This document shows positions 45,215 through 56,739 of a stretch of DNA of 64,000 nucleotides, piece by piece. A model generated the notes under the pieces. It was not told the origin of the DNA, did no database searches, and worked only from the letters and a program-made list of their open reading frames with translations. The stretch comes from Galeruca laticollis. Its lineage: Eukaryota > Arthropoda > Insecta > Coleoptera > Chrysomelidae. Made by a program: the position numbers and the translations under genes. The stretch is from NCBI GenBank assembly GCA_963921935.1, contig OY998177.1, positions 23,459,926 through 23,523,925 on the forward strand, written 5' to 3'. Positions within the stretch are counted from its first letter, which is position 1; each line of letters starts with the position of its first letter.

Positions 45215-46335
45215 AGAATATATTTGGTTTACAGTATAATTTATTACTAACTTTGGTGATCCTTGTCAGATGGGTGAATTCCAATAAATTTTATCTCCTC
45301 CATAATTAGTTATTGATTATCAACGCCTTAAAGTTGTGCGGGGAATTCCGTATCAAATAGCGGCTCACGAAGTGCGATGCGCATAGTTTCAGCACAAGTT
45401 TGAGCAAAATAATTATGAAGGTACAGTGGCCACCAATTTTGAGATTTACAAAGTAGTGGCCACTGCACCTACCATAGATGGTGGCACTGTACCATTGGGC
45501 ACGCGTTTAAGTTAAAAATAGCTTACAAAAATAATATGTCAAAAGATACTTACATATATATTTGCTAGCATTTGCTACTGGTTTTACTTTTTTCTCGATG
45601 AAAACACTAAAATATTACACAAATAATTTCCTGAAATATGTTTACAACGCGTTCTTAATTTTGAGGTTAGGCAATTACCCAAGAAAGGATTCAGTGATAC
45701 TGTAACCAATGTCATGAACCTCATTCGCTAGATAGTGCGACACAGTCTTTGTAAATTAAAATTCTGTGGATAGGTGGCCACAGTGCCTGCTTGGCTAGAT
45801 GAATGCTCTATGTAAAGGTTAAGTGAAGAGTTAGGTAATTAATAGTTTACATATCAGGAGCAGAAAAACATAATGCTAGGAATGCATTAATGCATAATTT
45901 ATTTTTATTAGTTTTTAATTAAGACATAATATTGGATGCATTTTTATTATAATAAACAAAACAATCAAGAGTATGAATAATAATATTACGAAACAAAATA
46001 ATCAGATTGAATAAAGGAATATTTATCGCTCTAGACGAGTAAGTCCTCAATGAGACTTTGCATTGGGTCTATTATTTGTAACATTCTTCGAAAGTGATCT
46101 TATACACTTAGGTATCCTTTTAATAGTTGAGGAATTTGCTGGTCTTCCAGCTTGTATTGATTAAGCCCCCGAAGTCATTCCAGGTCGAACTTTCATCAGA
46201 CTTATAGAGGTGGGTTGTACTCTTATAGTCCTTTGTCTTTGTACGCTTTTAATATTATGAAAAAAGCTTATTATATCAGAGGGGGTCGTTAGTTTACCTT
46301 ATTTATGATTAAATTTTTTAACGGAATTGTTCATT
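45215..46335. other. pogo-1 flank and unassigned sequence
   Basis: 45,215-45,500 is probably the 5' part of pogo-1, with repeated TGGCCACTGCACCTACC/GGCACTGTACCAT motifs. From there to the MULE gene I see nothing I can identify. Confidence 0.4.
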
Positions 46336-46339
46336 TCTA

Positions 46340-48431
46340 CTTATTTATTTTCTCCAATTACTCTTAAAATTCTTGTAATATTCTGCGAAAGTTCATCGGC
46401 ACACAGATCTTGAATATCAGTAGCTATAATTTCCAGATTGTCTTGCGATTCCCATTCGTATGCATAGTTCACCTCCATCCGAGAAGATGGTTCTGGTTTT
46501 TGATACTCGTTTGTAGGAGCCCCCATCATATCTTCAAAAAATTCCGTCGTTATTTCCTCACCTAGTGCAATTCATGCCAACTCTTTTCGGTCCTCAAGTG
46601 ACAGTGATGGAGCGGACGACAAAGAGGAAGAAGAGTAAAGTTCCACAGCACAGAGATGTTTACAAAATCTTCCCCCTTGACCGTTTGGGCAATCACAGGT
46701 GGCCGTCTCAGTACATACATTGTAAATTAAATTATTGTATTTTTCCGAACAAACTCCGTAAACAGTTTCTGGATATTGCTTAACGTTTAAATATTTTGCT
46801 TTTAAACGTAATTAATTGTGAATAAGTGCGTTGTTGTTTCATCTGCAATTGGAAAACGGCAATAAATGCCTTCTTCGATAATTTTCAAATACATTACAGA
46901 CAAATTCGACCAAAGCCCAACTGTTAAATGCCTTACAACGTTCGAGGGTCAGGTCTCTAAAAATTCTTATAGATGCCTCGGCATTGTTATTTGTGTTTTG
47001 TTCCCTTGTTGGCAACATATTTCTGAAACACAGAGCCCATTCCCCTTTTCGATTCCACAGCTTCTTCACGTGAAATATTAAATTTTCATACTACTAATTA
47101 ATATCGTCAGATATAAAAATGTTATACTCAGATTCCAATTCTTCTCTGGTACTAGCGTATAATAATTTTTGAAATTTTCTCATTATTAATGGGCGATGTT
47201 CTTTAGCAATCATATGAACACCCTGCCACAACCATCTCCAGAATGCTTGGCAGATATGAAACAAGCACAAGAGAAGAATGGATTCGGGAAATACTGTCCG
47301 TAATGTATTTCGCCAAGTCCATTGAAACCCTCAGCACCTAAAGATTCACGAAGCAGGTTAGAAACTAATGTATAATTAACCTCACTTTGATCTGAGTGTA
47401 AAAGGCATGCTAAAGGTTTTGCTCCAGTTTTGGCGGCAGCAAGAATAAATGTAATGCTGGTGCTAGTTTGGTCACATGAGCAGCTGGAATGAACAAAAAC
47501 CATCCTATTTGAAAAGTCCCGCTCATGTGCCCTAATCATTATAAGGGTCAAAATAATGATGGCAAAGGGAGTTTCTTTGATAATTACTCGCATTCCCATT
47601 TCCTCATACAACGAAATTTTTTCTTTTAAAGCTGTCATCATGCTCGTAACATCTCGACCACCAAAATTTTTCGCACTAAATAATTATTAATTTACCATTA
47701 TTACCGCCATTGAGCAATTACTTACCGCCATCCTTCATAATGATAATAAAGTCGACGGTCAGTTGGATTTATCTGGGCATTTGAGAGAATTTCAAATATG
47801 TTTTTATCGTTGTTGGAATTTTCAAGAAACAACTCATGGTAAGGTTTGGCAGAAGAAGGAGTCATGCCACAGAATATTTTAAAACAATTTCGTTTGTTGT
47901 CTTAATGTTTCTTTCTTAAGAACCTATACGCTTCAGCTACTTTCACCTGATGATTATAATTAAAGTTGATCTGAAAAAACAATTAATAATTAGTAGTACC
48001 TATAATTTTGTGTCACCAAAAAAATATAAAACTTCAAATTAAGACTTACGGTTATAGCAACATTCAAACCTTTCCTTAGGAGAGGGTCGTTTTTTAAAGT
48101 ATTTCGATTATTTTTCATAAATAAAATAGTGATAGTGGCATTGCAATTTTTATTTCGTATACGACTTTCGCTCGTTTTTATTTGGTTTTACTTTATTAAA
48201 GTCGTTATGTTGGCACTTGAATACTTTTTTGAACTCAATTTTTTGAGAGTTGGGATAAGTATATCGAAGAATCCAATTCGTGAATGAAGCTTCACTAAAT
48301 GATTTTATAAATTCATCGCATAACTCACTAGCAGTTTTATCACTTCTATCTATCGATCTCAAAACCGCGTTATAATTATTAAAATCTTTTTTTTTCAGTT
48401 TAACGTGCTCGACAACTACGGCCATTGACAC
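46340..48431 (-). pseudogene. MULE-type (Mutator-like) transposase
   Basis: Mutator-like transposase with introns. 48,431-48,053: KVFKCQHNDFNKVK, then after a 1-base frame change CNATITILFMKNNRNT and LLRKGLNVAIT. An intron (GTAAGTCTTAA...TTTTTTCAG, about 48,050-47,972) precedes INFNYNHQVKVAEAYRFL, then CGMTPSSAKPYHELFLE. A second probable intron (GTAAGTAATTG...TTATTTAG) lies near 47,727-47,678. 47,641-47,210: ALKEKISLYEEMGMRVII, RAHERDFSNRMVFVHSSCSC (the motif's Asp is His here) and HSDQSEVNYTLVSNLLRESL. 47,069-46,839: LPTREQNTNNNAEASIRIFR, RCKAFNSWALVEFVCNVFEN. 46,735-46,620: NLIYNVCTETATCDCPNGQG with a C-x-C...C-x-H SWIM zinc finger. It ends at about 46,341. A stop in the linker, the frame change and the lost Asp suggest a dead copy. 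Confidence 0.75.
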
Positions 48432-48459
48432 ATTTACGATGAATTATACAATTTCTATG

Positions 48460-48560
48460 TAATATAAGATTACAAAGGATTCACAATTATAATGGATTCT
48501 AAGGTTACAATGGATTTATAAATTGCAATGGATTATAGGATTAAAGATAAAGGAAAGAGT
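48460..48560. repeat. Irregular ACAATGGATTATA-type short repeats
   Basis: About six loose copies of (A/T)CAATGGATT(C/T)(T/A) in 100 bp between the MULE start and the LINE-D 3' end. They may be the simple 3' tail of LINE-D. Confidence 0.5.
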
Positions 48561-48609
48561 AAACTATAACAATTGTCAGAAATATATCAAAATTATTTTT
48601 GGTTCATAT

Positions 48610-51600
48610 TCTGTTATAAATTTGAATGACCTTTAATAGTTTAATAACAGCGATGATTTTATGCGGATCATTTAATATGATTTGAAGATCTTCATCGATA
48701 TTTAGTTGCTGTCTTCTCATTGTATGCTGATGGCATTCAGTCATGATGTGTTTGACGGTCAGGAGGGATTTGCAGAATTAACACATTGGTTTAGCACTTG
48801 TTGCCATTAGATAACCATGCGTTAGTTCTCTATGGCCTAATTTTAGTCTTCTTAGAATGACCATCTCTTTTCTAGAAAGTTCGGGGAAGGTCGGTCGATC
48901 AAGATTCGGTCGGATTTGGTAGAGTTTTGTATTGTTTTGGTGCCGATATAATTGCCACCTGCTGCTTGTTATTCTCTTTATTTCCGATTTCATATCCTTG
49001 TAGATCTTTGAATGTTGGAAAAACCAGTAGTGGATGTGGTAGATTTTTTTGCATAACTATCAGCGAGTTCATTGCCTGTTATGCCGATGTGTGAAGGTAT
49101 CTAGATGATACGGACTGTCACACCCTGGGAGGAAAGATTTTGGTATGTATCATGTATCTTTTGTACAAGGGGATGGTCAGTGAATATGTTGCGAATGGAG
49201 TGGATTGCTGCTAAAGAGTCTGTACAAATGGCAATATTCTTATTTGTTGGAGTAAGGCTATTGAATACTAATAGTATGTTGAATAGTTCGCCAGTGTGGA
49301 CACTGCAATGGGAGGGGATATGAGATGAGTTTACGGGGTTATAGGTAGTTGTGACAGAACAGCCTACACCAGTTTCGTTTTTTGAAGGGTCCGTGTATAG
49401 TACCGGATAATAATTGTTGGTTTGAATGATTTCCATAAAAATTTGGATTATTAGGTCCTTTTAGGTGTCATGTTTGTCATAATTACTCAGGAAGGTATTT
49501 AAGCGAGGAATATGTTTATGCCAGGGGGGGGAAGATGGAGTTGGAAACGGAAGTGTATGTGATAGGTTGATGTTGCTTATTATTGGCGATAGAAGATGTG
49601 GGATAAATTTTAATTTTGATTGATTGGGTTGATGTGTATGTGATAGGTTGATGTTGCTTATTACTGGCGAGAGAAGATGTGGGATAGATTTGAATTTTGA
49701 TTGATTGGGTTGATTGTTTGGGATATTAGTAAGGAGAGCATGCGTAGCATTTGAGGGGTTCGATGCTGCATATGTAAGGAGAAGCTGTTTCTCAGCCAGA
49801 AAGGTGGTTCATTAACTTCGATATAAAGACTTTCTGCTGGGCTGGAGCGAAAGGCTCCTAGACACAAACGCAAGGCGGTGTTATGCACAGAGTTTAGTAG
49901 ATTTGAATAGGTTTTGCTAGCAGACATGTAAATGAAACTAGCATAGTCAATTTTGGAGCGTATCAGGGCTTTGTATACTTTAAGGAGGGTATTTTGTTTC
50001 AATGATATTTAGTCTTTTAAGGCATTTACCCTTATTATCCATAATGTGCTGTTTCCAAGTGAGACGTAAGTTAAAAATTAATCCATTATTTTACATTGTT
50101 CAACAACAGGAAGAGGGGAGTCTTTAATTAGAATGCAAGGAATTTGAGATGGAGTTAATCTGCTGAATTTGATAATTTTAGATTTTTGGGGACATAGAGG
50201 TGAACCTAGGAGCTTCGTTCTGCTGTGTAGTAGATTTACTGCATTTTGCAGCAATGAGCATATAGTGGGTGTAAATTTTCCATGGCAATATAATACTATA
50301 TCGTCAGCATATAGGATGTGTTTGACAGGACTTGGGAAGTCTGAGCTAATGTTATTCAGTGAAAGAATAAATAAAGTAGGACTTAGGACGGAGCCTTGAG
50401 GCACACCGTCTCTTTGAATGAGGGGAGAGAGAGGTGAGGATACCATTGAAGGATACCTAGAACTTTCTGGTGAATGGAAAGTTTTGAATGAAGGATAGAA
50501 TGTTGCCTTCAACGCTGTATAGTTTTAACGTATTGATTATCGCTGTTCTGGAAATGGTGTCAAAAGCTCCCTCTTTATCAAAAATGGCTGCGATCATGTT
50601 GTGTTTATCATTCACTGCATCAGCTATATGTGTTTGAAGGAGCACCAGGTTATCGTAGGTAGAGCGGTGAGGTCTGAAGCCCGATTGGGCTCCAGAGATA
50701 ATTTTATGTTTGTTCAGAAACCACAAGTGTGTTTTATTTATCATTTTTTCCATAAGTTTGCACATGGTGCCAGTCAATGAGATGGGTCTATAAGATTCAG
50801 GTAATGAAGGATGGTCGGGTTTATTGATGGTCAGATCACGTTATAAATTTCAAGAAGTTTATAGAGGCATGGTGTTGTAAGTTTTTTGAGAAAATTAAGG
50901 GGAGGTCGTCGTGACCCGAAGCGGTGTTTTTGCAGGAACTGAGAGCAGATGATAGTTCAAAATAGGTGAAATAAGTATTCAAATAATTGACATCTTATGT
51001 TATAGTTGTTGGTAGGGGGAGTGCTAGGATAGTATGTGCAGATAATGTTGATAGAGAATTATTCTTGCTTTCAAATTTTTCTTCAAAGCTTTGAGCTAAA
51101 CAGTTAGCAATTTGTAAATTGTCAGTAATTACTGAGCCATTGCTCACTAGACTAGGAATATTGGGATTCGTTTTATTTCCTTGTATTTGTCGGATTTTTT
51201 TCCATACTTGACTTGGATTTGTATCTTTAGTCAAAGCTGATACGTAGTTTTGCCATGAAGATTTTTTGCTCTGTTTTATTATGAATTTGGATTTAGCTTT
51301 GGCGTTTTCCAGAAAGATTATGTTTTCTTGTGTTCTGTTTCTGCGGAATTTTTTAAGGGCTATTTTGTACTGCTCAACAGCTTTTTCACATGAGGTATTC
51401 CTCCAAGGTACAGTTTTTTGGTTTTGTGAGATAACTCTCTTTCCAATGTGGGTTTCTGCAGCGGAAATTATTGCATGAGTGAATGCATTGGTAAAGTCAT
51501 CGATGCTGTCATATATAGGGATTAAGGGTATATGGGCTTAGGTTTGGGAGGTGTATCCTTCCCAGTTAGCTTTTTTAAAACGCCAAAATCTTCTAGTAGC

Positions 51601-52250
51601 GACTTGGTTGTAACTGTTCGTACTATTGGTAATAATGATGGGAAAATGGTTGCTGTCGTGCAAGTCATCATCAGTAGACCATGTAAGTGAAGGAGCAGAT
51701 CTAGGATCGCATATACTTAGATCAATGACAGATAATGTCCCAGAGGATATATTAAGGTGTGTATCTGAACCAGTATTTAATAGGCATGAGCCGGATATAT
51801 TAAGTACATTCTCTAATGTTTGAATGGAGCCCCACATGGTATTATGGGCATTAAAATCGCCTACATGGATATATGAAGAGGGTAGCTGATAAGGTCTACC
51901 AGTTCTTCTTCTTTTAGAGGGTGCTCTGGAGGGATGTATATGCTACAAATTGTGGTTTTATATGGGCACCAAGTAGTTACGGCAATGGCCTCAAGATTAG
52001 TATTAATAGGAAGAAGAGTTGAATATAGGTTACTGGATACCAGTATTGGCATCCCACCACTTGCTCTGGAGCAACTGGTACGGATGAAATGGTACCCTTC
52101 AAAATTTTTTAGATGAGGTTGATTGGTAAGCTTAGAATTGGTTTCCTGTGGGCATAAGATGTCAGGGTTAGTTTGTGAGATTAGGTGTTGAATTCTCTCT
52201 AGGCGGGGAAAGAATCCATCACAGTTCCATTGGACTAGAGTGAAAATGTT
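48610..52250 (-). pseudogene. LINE-D ORF2 (endonuclease, RT, RNase H)
   Basis: Nearly full-length I-group LINE ORF2 with scattered frame changes. Endonuclease from 52,245: LVQWNCDGFFPRLERIQHLI, NPDILCPQETNSKL, YTLLDSVYSTL-like middle, AHNTMWGSIQTLENVLNISG (about 51,850) and HDSNHFPIIITNS (about 51,650). The linker and RT start are at 51,234-50,995. RT is at 50,777-50,078: GTMCKLMEKMINKTHLWFL, AQSGFRPHRSTYDNLVLLQ, AIFDKEGAFDTIS, DGVPQGSVLSPTLFILSLNN and HILYADDIVLYCHG (YADD intact). The thumb is at 50,002-49,661. RNase H at 49,436-49,101 is VLYTDPSKNETGVGC, SVHTGELFNILL and AICTDSLAAIHSI. The C-terminus is LRRLKLGHRELTHGYLMA and ECHQHTMRRQQLNID, ending about 48,613. Start and stop are approximate. 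Confidence 0.85.
49550..49713. repeat. 81-bp tandem duplication inside LINE-D
   Basis: Two adjacent copies of about 81 bp starting GTGTATGTGATAGGTTGATG at about 49,553 and 49,634, with few differences. It lies between the RT thumb and RNase H. Confidence 0.85.
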
Positions 52251-52379
52251 TTAGAGAAAAAGAGAGGAGGGAGTTTATCAGTTAGGAATCGAATGAATTG
52301 ATGAGGTCATCCACCGAGGTATCCGACGAGAGACTTTTGCAATACGATGAACCTTCAGGGCAATATTGAGATTTTAACT

Positions 52380-52851
52380 ATTTTTGTAATCTAGTAATGC
52401 GATTCTTCAAGGACTTTTCATTCATTTCTGGATGTATGAGTGATAGATCATTTAATAGAGCTGTAATATTAGAAGTGAAATTATAAGCTACTTTCAAGGG
52501 GTCACTATGACCAAAAGAATTTTGTAGGAAAGAAATAAATTGTATTTCATCTAGCGAGAAAGAATTAGATGCATTTTCGTAGAGATTATGAATGGTTGTT
52601 AGGGCATTAGGGCCCAATTTGTTGTCTTGAGAGATGGAAGTCCAGGTTTTTGTCTTGGCATGTTTGGGAATATCTCGGGGGGCTGTAAATTTTGGTGTAT
52701 GTATTTCACTAGTCTCTTGTGCAGGTACGGGCGTTGAAACAGGTGAAAGTTCAAGGGGACAATCAAGGTGACTGTCATTTGAGCGAACTCTTTTTTGACC
52801 AGATTGATGGGCTGAGCTATATAAAGGGATATCAGATGATATTTGAGAATC
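52380..52851 (-). pseudogene. LINE-D ORF1, C-terminal part
   Basis: Second half of the LINE-D first ORF (gag-like nucleic-acid-binding protein), in frame with 56,740-57,582 when the Sola-like insertion and one AATT copy are disregarded. From 52,851: IDSQISSDIPLYSSAHQSGQ, a Ser/Pro-rich linker, then a folded-looking helical C-terminus (LDEIQFISFLQNSFGHSDPL, KSLKNRITRLQK) ending at 52,378. No known catalytic motif. Confidence 0.7.
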
Positions 52852-52855
52852 AATT
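52852..52855. repeat. Sola-like element target duplication AATT, left
   Basis: AATT immediately before the terminal CTGTGGCAGAAAGTC; matches AATT at 56,736-56,739. Confidence 0.8.
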
Positions 52856-53452
52856 CTGTGGCAGAAAGTCAAAAAGGCATAACTCAAAAATTCACGTTTT
52901 ACAGGAGAATTAAAGAACTGACTTTATTGGATTTCGCTTATCAGCAATGAAGATACGAAGAATTTTGTTACGTAAAACAAAAGAGATTTCTGTCGGGAAT
53001 TAGAAAAACACTTTTTTGAGTTTTTTTTTTCAAAAATGCTACGGTAAAACCTTTTTTTTATTTGGAACTCAGAGTTGTGCCTTGGATTAAATGTTCTGAT
53101 TTTCTGACAAAAAGGCATAACTTTAGTTAACTAGATAGCCACCTAATATAGAATCTGACAAAAGGCAGCATCTAAACATATTCCCTTCTGTCAAAATATT
53201 TTTTGTGATTGATATAATAAAAAGATTCAGTAAGTGTAGATATAGTGTATGCTTTATTATTCTTAATAATAATTATTTAAAAAACAAATAATAAAATTTT
53301 ACAAAAAAACAACATTAGGACAAGCAAAAATTAAAATTCTTCACCACTGAAATAATTATCAATGTCTGGATCGACATCCCTACTTTCTTCAGACGAAGAT
53401 TTTAGGTTTCTATAGAAAAGTTTAGCACTCTCATCGACGAGATCTAACAATT

Positions 53453-56163
53453 CTAATAAATTTTGTGCTTTTTTTTGTCTATTGGTCTGTCAGTGTCATA
53501 TAGAACTTTGAAATCAAAGTTTGCATTTAAAGGTGTTGTCTTCCTTTTAAAGTTTATTTTTTCAAAAGGGCAGTTTTCCTCTAAACTATTTTTAAATTGT
53601 ACTATGCCAAATTCGTGTTCATACCTCAGCCATTTTACTGGCCTCCATGAAAACTTTTCTTTCGTTTCGGTGATTTTTCGATTTACAAGTGGACCCTTTA
53701 ACAATGCCGCAAAATCCAGGAAGTTCTCTCGCTTCATTCCGACAACTGTAAATTTGTTTGCTTTCGAACCTTGATTGCCTGCAAGCCTAACAAGGTTGTA
53801 CCAGTCTCGAGGAAGGTGTATGTTAAAGGGACTTCTTTTTTTCGCTTTTTCAATAATGGCATGATCAGAGTCGCACTCCATGTGCGTATGCCCTGGTACA
53901 AGAAATTTATGGTCAATAATTTTTATGTTGTTACTTGCAGATGCTACATAAGACAACATAGCAGCTACATGTGAATTTTTATTTTGGCCGCCACATGTGT
54001 CGCTGTAGCAAATGATGTGCTCCGTTTCTTTTAATTCGGAAAAATATTTGTAAAGACAAGATGCGATCTCGTTTGCACCTCGTCCAGCAATTGCTTCGTG
54101 CCACATAAAGTGCATTGATTTTTGGGTCACACAATCATGAACTGTTAAATTATAGGTGTGAAGTTGTCTTTTGTAAAATACGGTACCTGTCGAAAGGTAT
54201 GGGGTGGGTAGCACTTGTTGCAAATCAAAAACTATAACTTTTGTGTTTGGCGCATTGGTAGATAAAAGTTTGTCATCTCTTTTACTATTATAAGCTTTAT
54301 CAGCATCTAAATGGTGTTGAGTTAATTGCTCTTTAAGCTGATCTTTAATATTGTCATTTGAAGAACTTTGAATTTTCATATGAAAAACATCACATGTGTT
54401 GCAGGTATCGTTGCTCGGCTTTTTAAACTTCAAATTTAAATTATCAACAGCTTGTGAATAGATTTTAATTGAAACAGGCTTTACTCCATCTTTCATTGCT
54501 TCTTCACAGTAAAGTTTATGCATTTTAGCCTTTGTTAAATCAGCTGCTAAATATTTTTTTTCGGTGTGTCGTCGAGAATAGAGGGACTCGTACGCAGGGA
54601 ATTTTTTAATATGATCAACTACTCTTTGCAAACTACTTTCTGATAGTTTGTGGCTCGTGGCATGTTTACCGCGCTTGTCTAAATATGGAATGCCACTATC
54701 AGAAGCAAGTTTCTTTTTAGTAACAAACAGAATGAATTTATTTGTTTCGTCAAGAGTGGCACAAAAGCATTCTTTGCACACTTGAAACCTTTTGCTTTTG
54801 ACTTCCAAAAAGTACGAAAATGTTTTTTCTCTATTTTTTGCCTTACCTCGAGCATCACTTTTAAGAGTTGCAATTTTTTTGTTGTCACAACTGATTGAAC
54901 TTGCAATATAAGATACTCGTCGGTCATAGTTTCTCATTTTTCAATAATCAATAAATAAAATAAGCCTTGTAGCCTCATCTATCTGTTCTCTGCATTTTCT
55001 TCTGCAATTTAATTTCAGTGGTCTTATTTTTCTTTCTCTAACTGGCTTTTGACTGCTTGAGATGTACGCTTTGCCGGAGTTTTTGCAAACTTTTATTTCT
55101 TTTTTTCTTTGTCTTTTTTCAGAAATTTTTTTGGGTTTTGGATTTTGCTTTGAAGCACTTGATCCACTGGGCTTGTTAAGGTTATTTTCTTTATCTGAAT
55201 CTGAAGTTTCAGAGTCTTCTTCTTCAGCAGTATAATCCGGATCTTGCACACTATCATCCGAGTCTTCAACAAAAGTGTATTGTTCCAAGAACACTATAAC
55301 AAAATTAAAAAATCAATACCGAGTTCTTATAAATACCTATTAACGACCAACTGGCTATGAAATGAACAAAATTGACGCGCTTACATGAGTGATTAAGCAC
55401 GAACAAAAAACGTTTTTGTTTATTCTATAGCCAGTTGGTCTTTACAAACATTTATAAAAAAAAGCAATAATTTTCTGTACTTATCTGCATTTAAATAAAA
55501 AATATTTTAAAAGGCATTAATTGAATTAGCTTACCGTTTTGAAAGTTGTTGCTGACACTCTCAGGAAATAGCTCATTTTTGTCGTATTTGTAATCATTAA
55601 AACAATTGACGGACGTGCCTGTCTCATTTGCAACTGGGGGATGAAATACTAAAAAAAAAAATTAAGCAGTTTAAATTTGAAATATTTTAATACCAACCTT
55701 CACCATCTAAATGATATTTAATTCGGACAGCTTTTTTTAATAAACTTTGCTGAACATTTTGGCCACCTGGCAGTTCTACAATGAAAAAAAAACAAAGTAC
55801 CGATCTACTTATTATTATTATTTCAAAATAATAAAAGGATTAATTTTCATCATTGTAAACTTTATTTGATTGAATTGTTTGATATTATTTTTAAATGTTT
55901 TTAATTAACCAATAATATTTTTTATTAAAATAGAACGTTAATTAAATTTTTAAATAAATCAAGTTTTATTTTCTTTAACAAATTCTGTAACTTTTTTGAC
56001 TAGGCTTTGTTAATTTGCCTTATTTAAAGCAATTCCGCACTAGAATGAATACAAACACGTTTTCTTTTATAATTTTTTTAAATTCTGAAATAAAAAAATA
56101 CGATAAAGAATACTTACGGCAGTTGGCCACCATTAATTCGGTGCGCTTGCTTACACTCATCAT
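53453..56163 (-). pseudogene. Sola-like transposase, four exons, one TGA
   Basis: Proposed exons: 56,163-56,118; 55,775-55,698; 55,648-55,535; 55,293-53,453. All junctions have GT...AG ends and keep one frame, giving about 692 codons. The N-terminus is acidic (VEDSDDSVQDPDYTAEEED) and then basic (KKISEKRQRKKEIKV). The middle has a Cys cluster (CKECFCATLDE; CNTCDVFHMKI). The putative catalytic part has VIVFDLQQVLPTPYLS, MHFMWHEAIAGRGANEIASC, IICYSDTCGGQNKNSHVAAM and FLVPGHTHMECDSDHAIIEK. Their Asp/Glu residues suit a DDE/RNase H-fold nuclease (inference). A single in-frame TGA at 54,941-54,943 sits where related proteins have Trp. Otherwise the gene is open, so it is very recently inactivated or TGA is read through. 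Confidence 0.7.
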
Positions 56164-56379
56164 CAGTCTACACACATCACACCTACTGCAGTGATTATAA
56201 TGAAATGCGAAAGAATCCGTACCGGAGGGGTGTTTTTAATAGACTTTCCGCATAGACAATCGTACGAAACGTGCCGAAATTACACGATTATTAAATTCTA
56301 GATAATTTCTTACCGACAAAAAGACATATATCTAAATAAGACCGAAACATTTTGTCGGCATTCGAAACCGACAAAGAGT

Positions 56380-56395
56380 CATAAGTCGACTTATG
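56380..56395. repeat. 16-bp perfect palindrome CATAAGTCGACTTATG
   Basis: Lies in the 5' non-coding part of the Sola-like element. Its half-site GCATAA/CTTATGCC resembles the TIR inner sequence (GGCATAA), so it could be an internal transposase-binding site. Confidence 0.6.
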
Positions 56396-56735
56396 CCGCT
56401 TTGTCTGACTAGATTTCCCCGAAAATATGATTCAACTGTAGTTATGCTCTTATGTAGGATGACAAGGTTAAAAAATATTATAATATCTAAAGATATACCA
56501 TCCTGTCAAAAAAATAAAAAATAAAAAAAATTGTTAACTCCAATTATATCTTTATGCAAGGAAGAAAAAATATTTTTCATTCAGATATTCCCTTATGTTA
56601 AAAAAAACCGTTATTTTAAAGGAATATAGATAAACCCTTTTGCCAGATTATCAAGCTTGAAAAATGCTATCGATCGGTATAAATAACTCATTTTGCAAAA
56701 AAAATTACTTATGCCCTTTTGACTTTCTGCCACAG

Positions 56736-56739
56736 AATT
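56736..56739. repeat. Sola-like element target duplication AATT, right
   Basis: Immediately follows the terminal CTGCCACAG; pairs with 52,852-52,855. Confidence 0.8.

Larger units (their letters stand above)
41429..45500 (-). mobile_element. pogo-1 transposon, split by LINE-C
   Basis: A pogo-type element. The left end is probably at 41,429, where TA is followed by GGGGAGACTCTGG; pogo elements duplicate TA, and pogo-2 at 60,597 begins with the same GGGGAGACT. The transposase reads on the minus strand in two blocks, 45,214-44,534 and 42,747-41,765, separated by LINE-C. The right end is not exact; GTACAGTGGCCACC-like motifs near 45,430-45,500 resemble the GACCACTGTACCAT motif at 41,610-41,625, suggesting subterminal repeats. 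Confidence 0.6.
52856..56735 (-). mobile_element. 3.88-kb Sola-like DNA transposon with AATT duplication
   Basis: Termini are inverted: CTGTGGCAGAAAGTCAAAA at the left and its complement ending GACTTTCTGCCACAG at the right. The match continues through GGCATAA, giving a terminal repeat of about 29 bp with one or two mismatches. Flanks are AATT on both sides, a 4-bp duplication. It sits within LINE-D ORF1, whose frame resumes exactly across the site. One multi-exon transposase gene fills the centre. The 4-bp duplication and transposase type suggest the Sola superfamily, my best guess rather than a certain call. Confidence 0.8.

Noticed and set aside
53463..53974. Plus-strand open frames over the Sola-like transposase
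   Set aside because: Antisense to a long gene with conserved motifs; no independent support.
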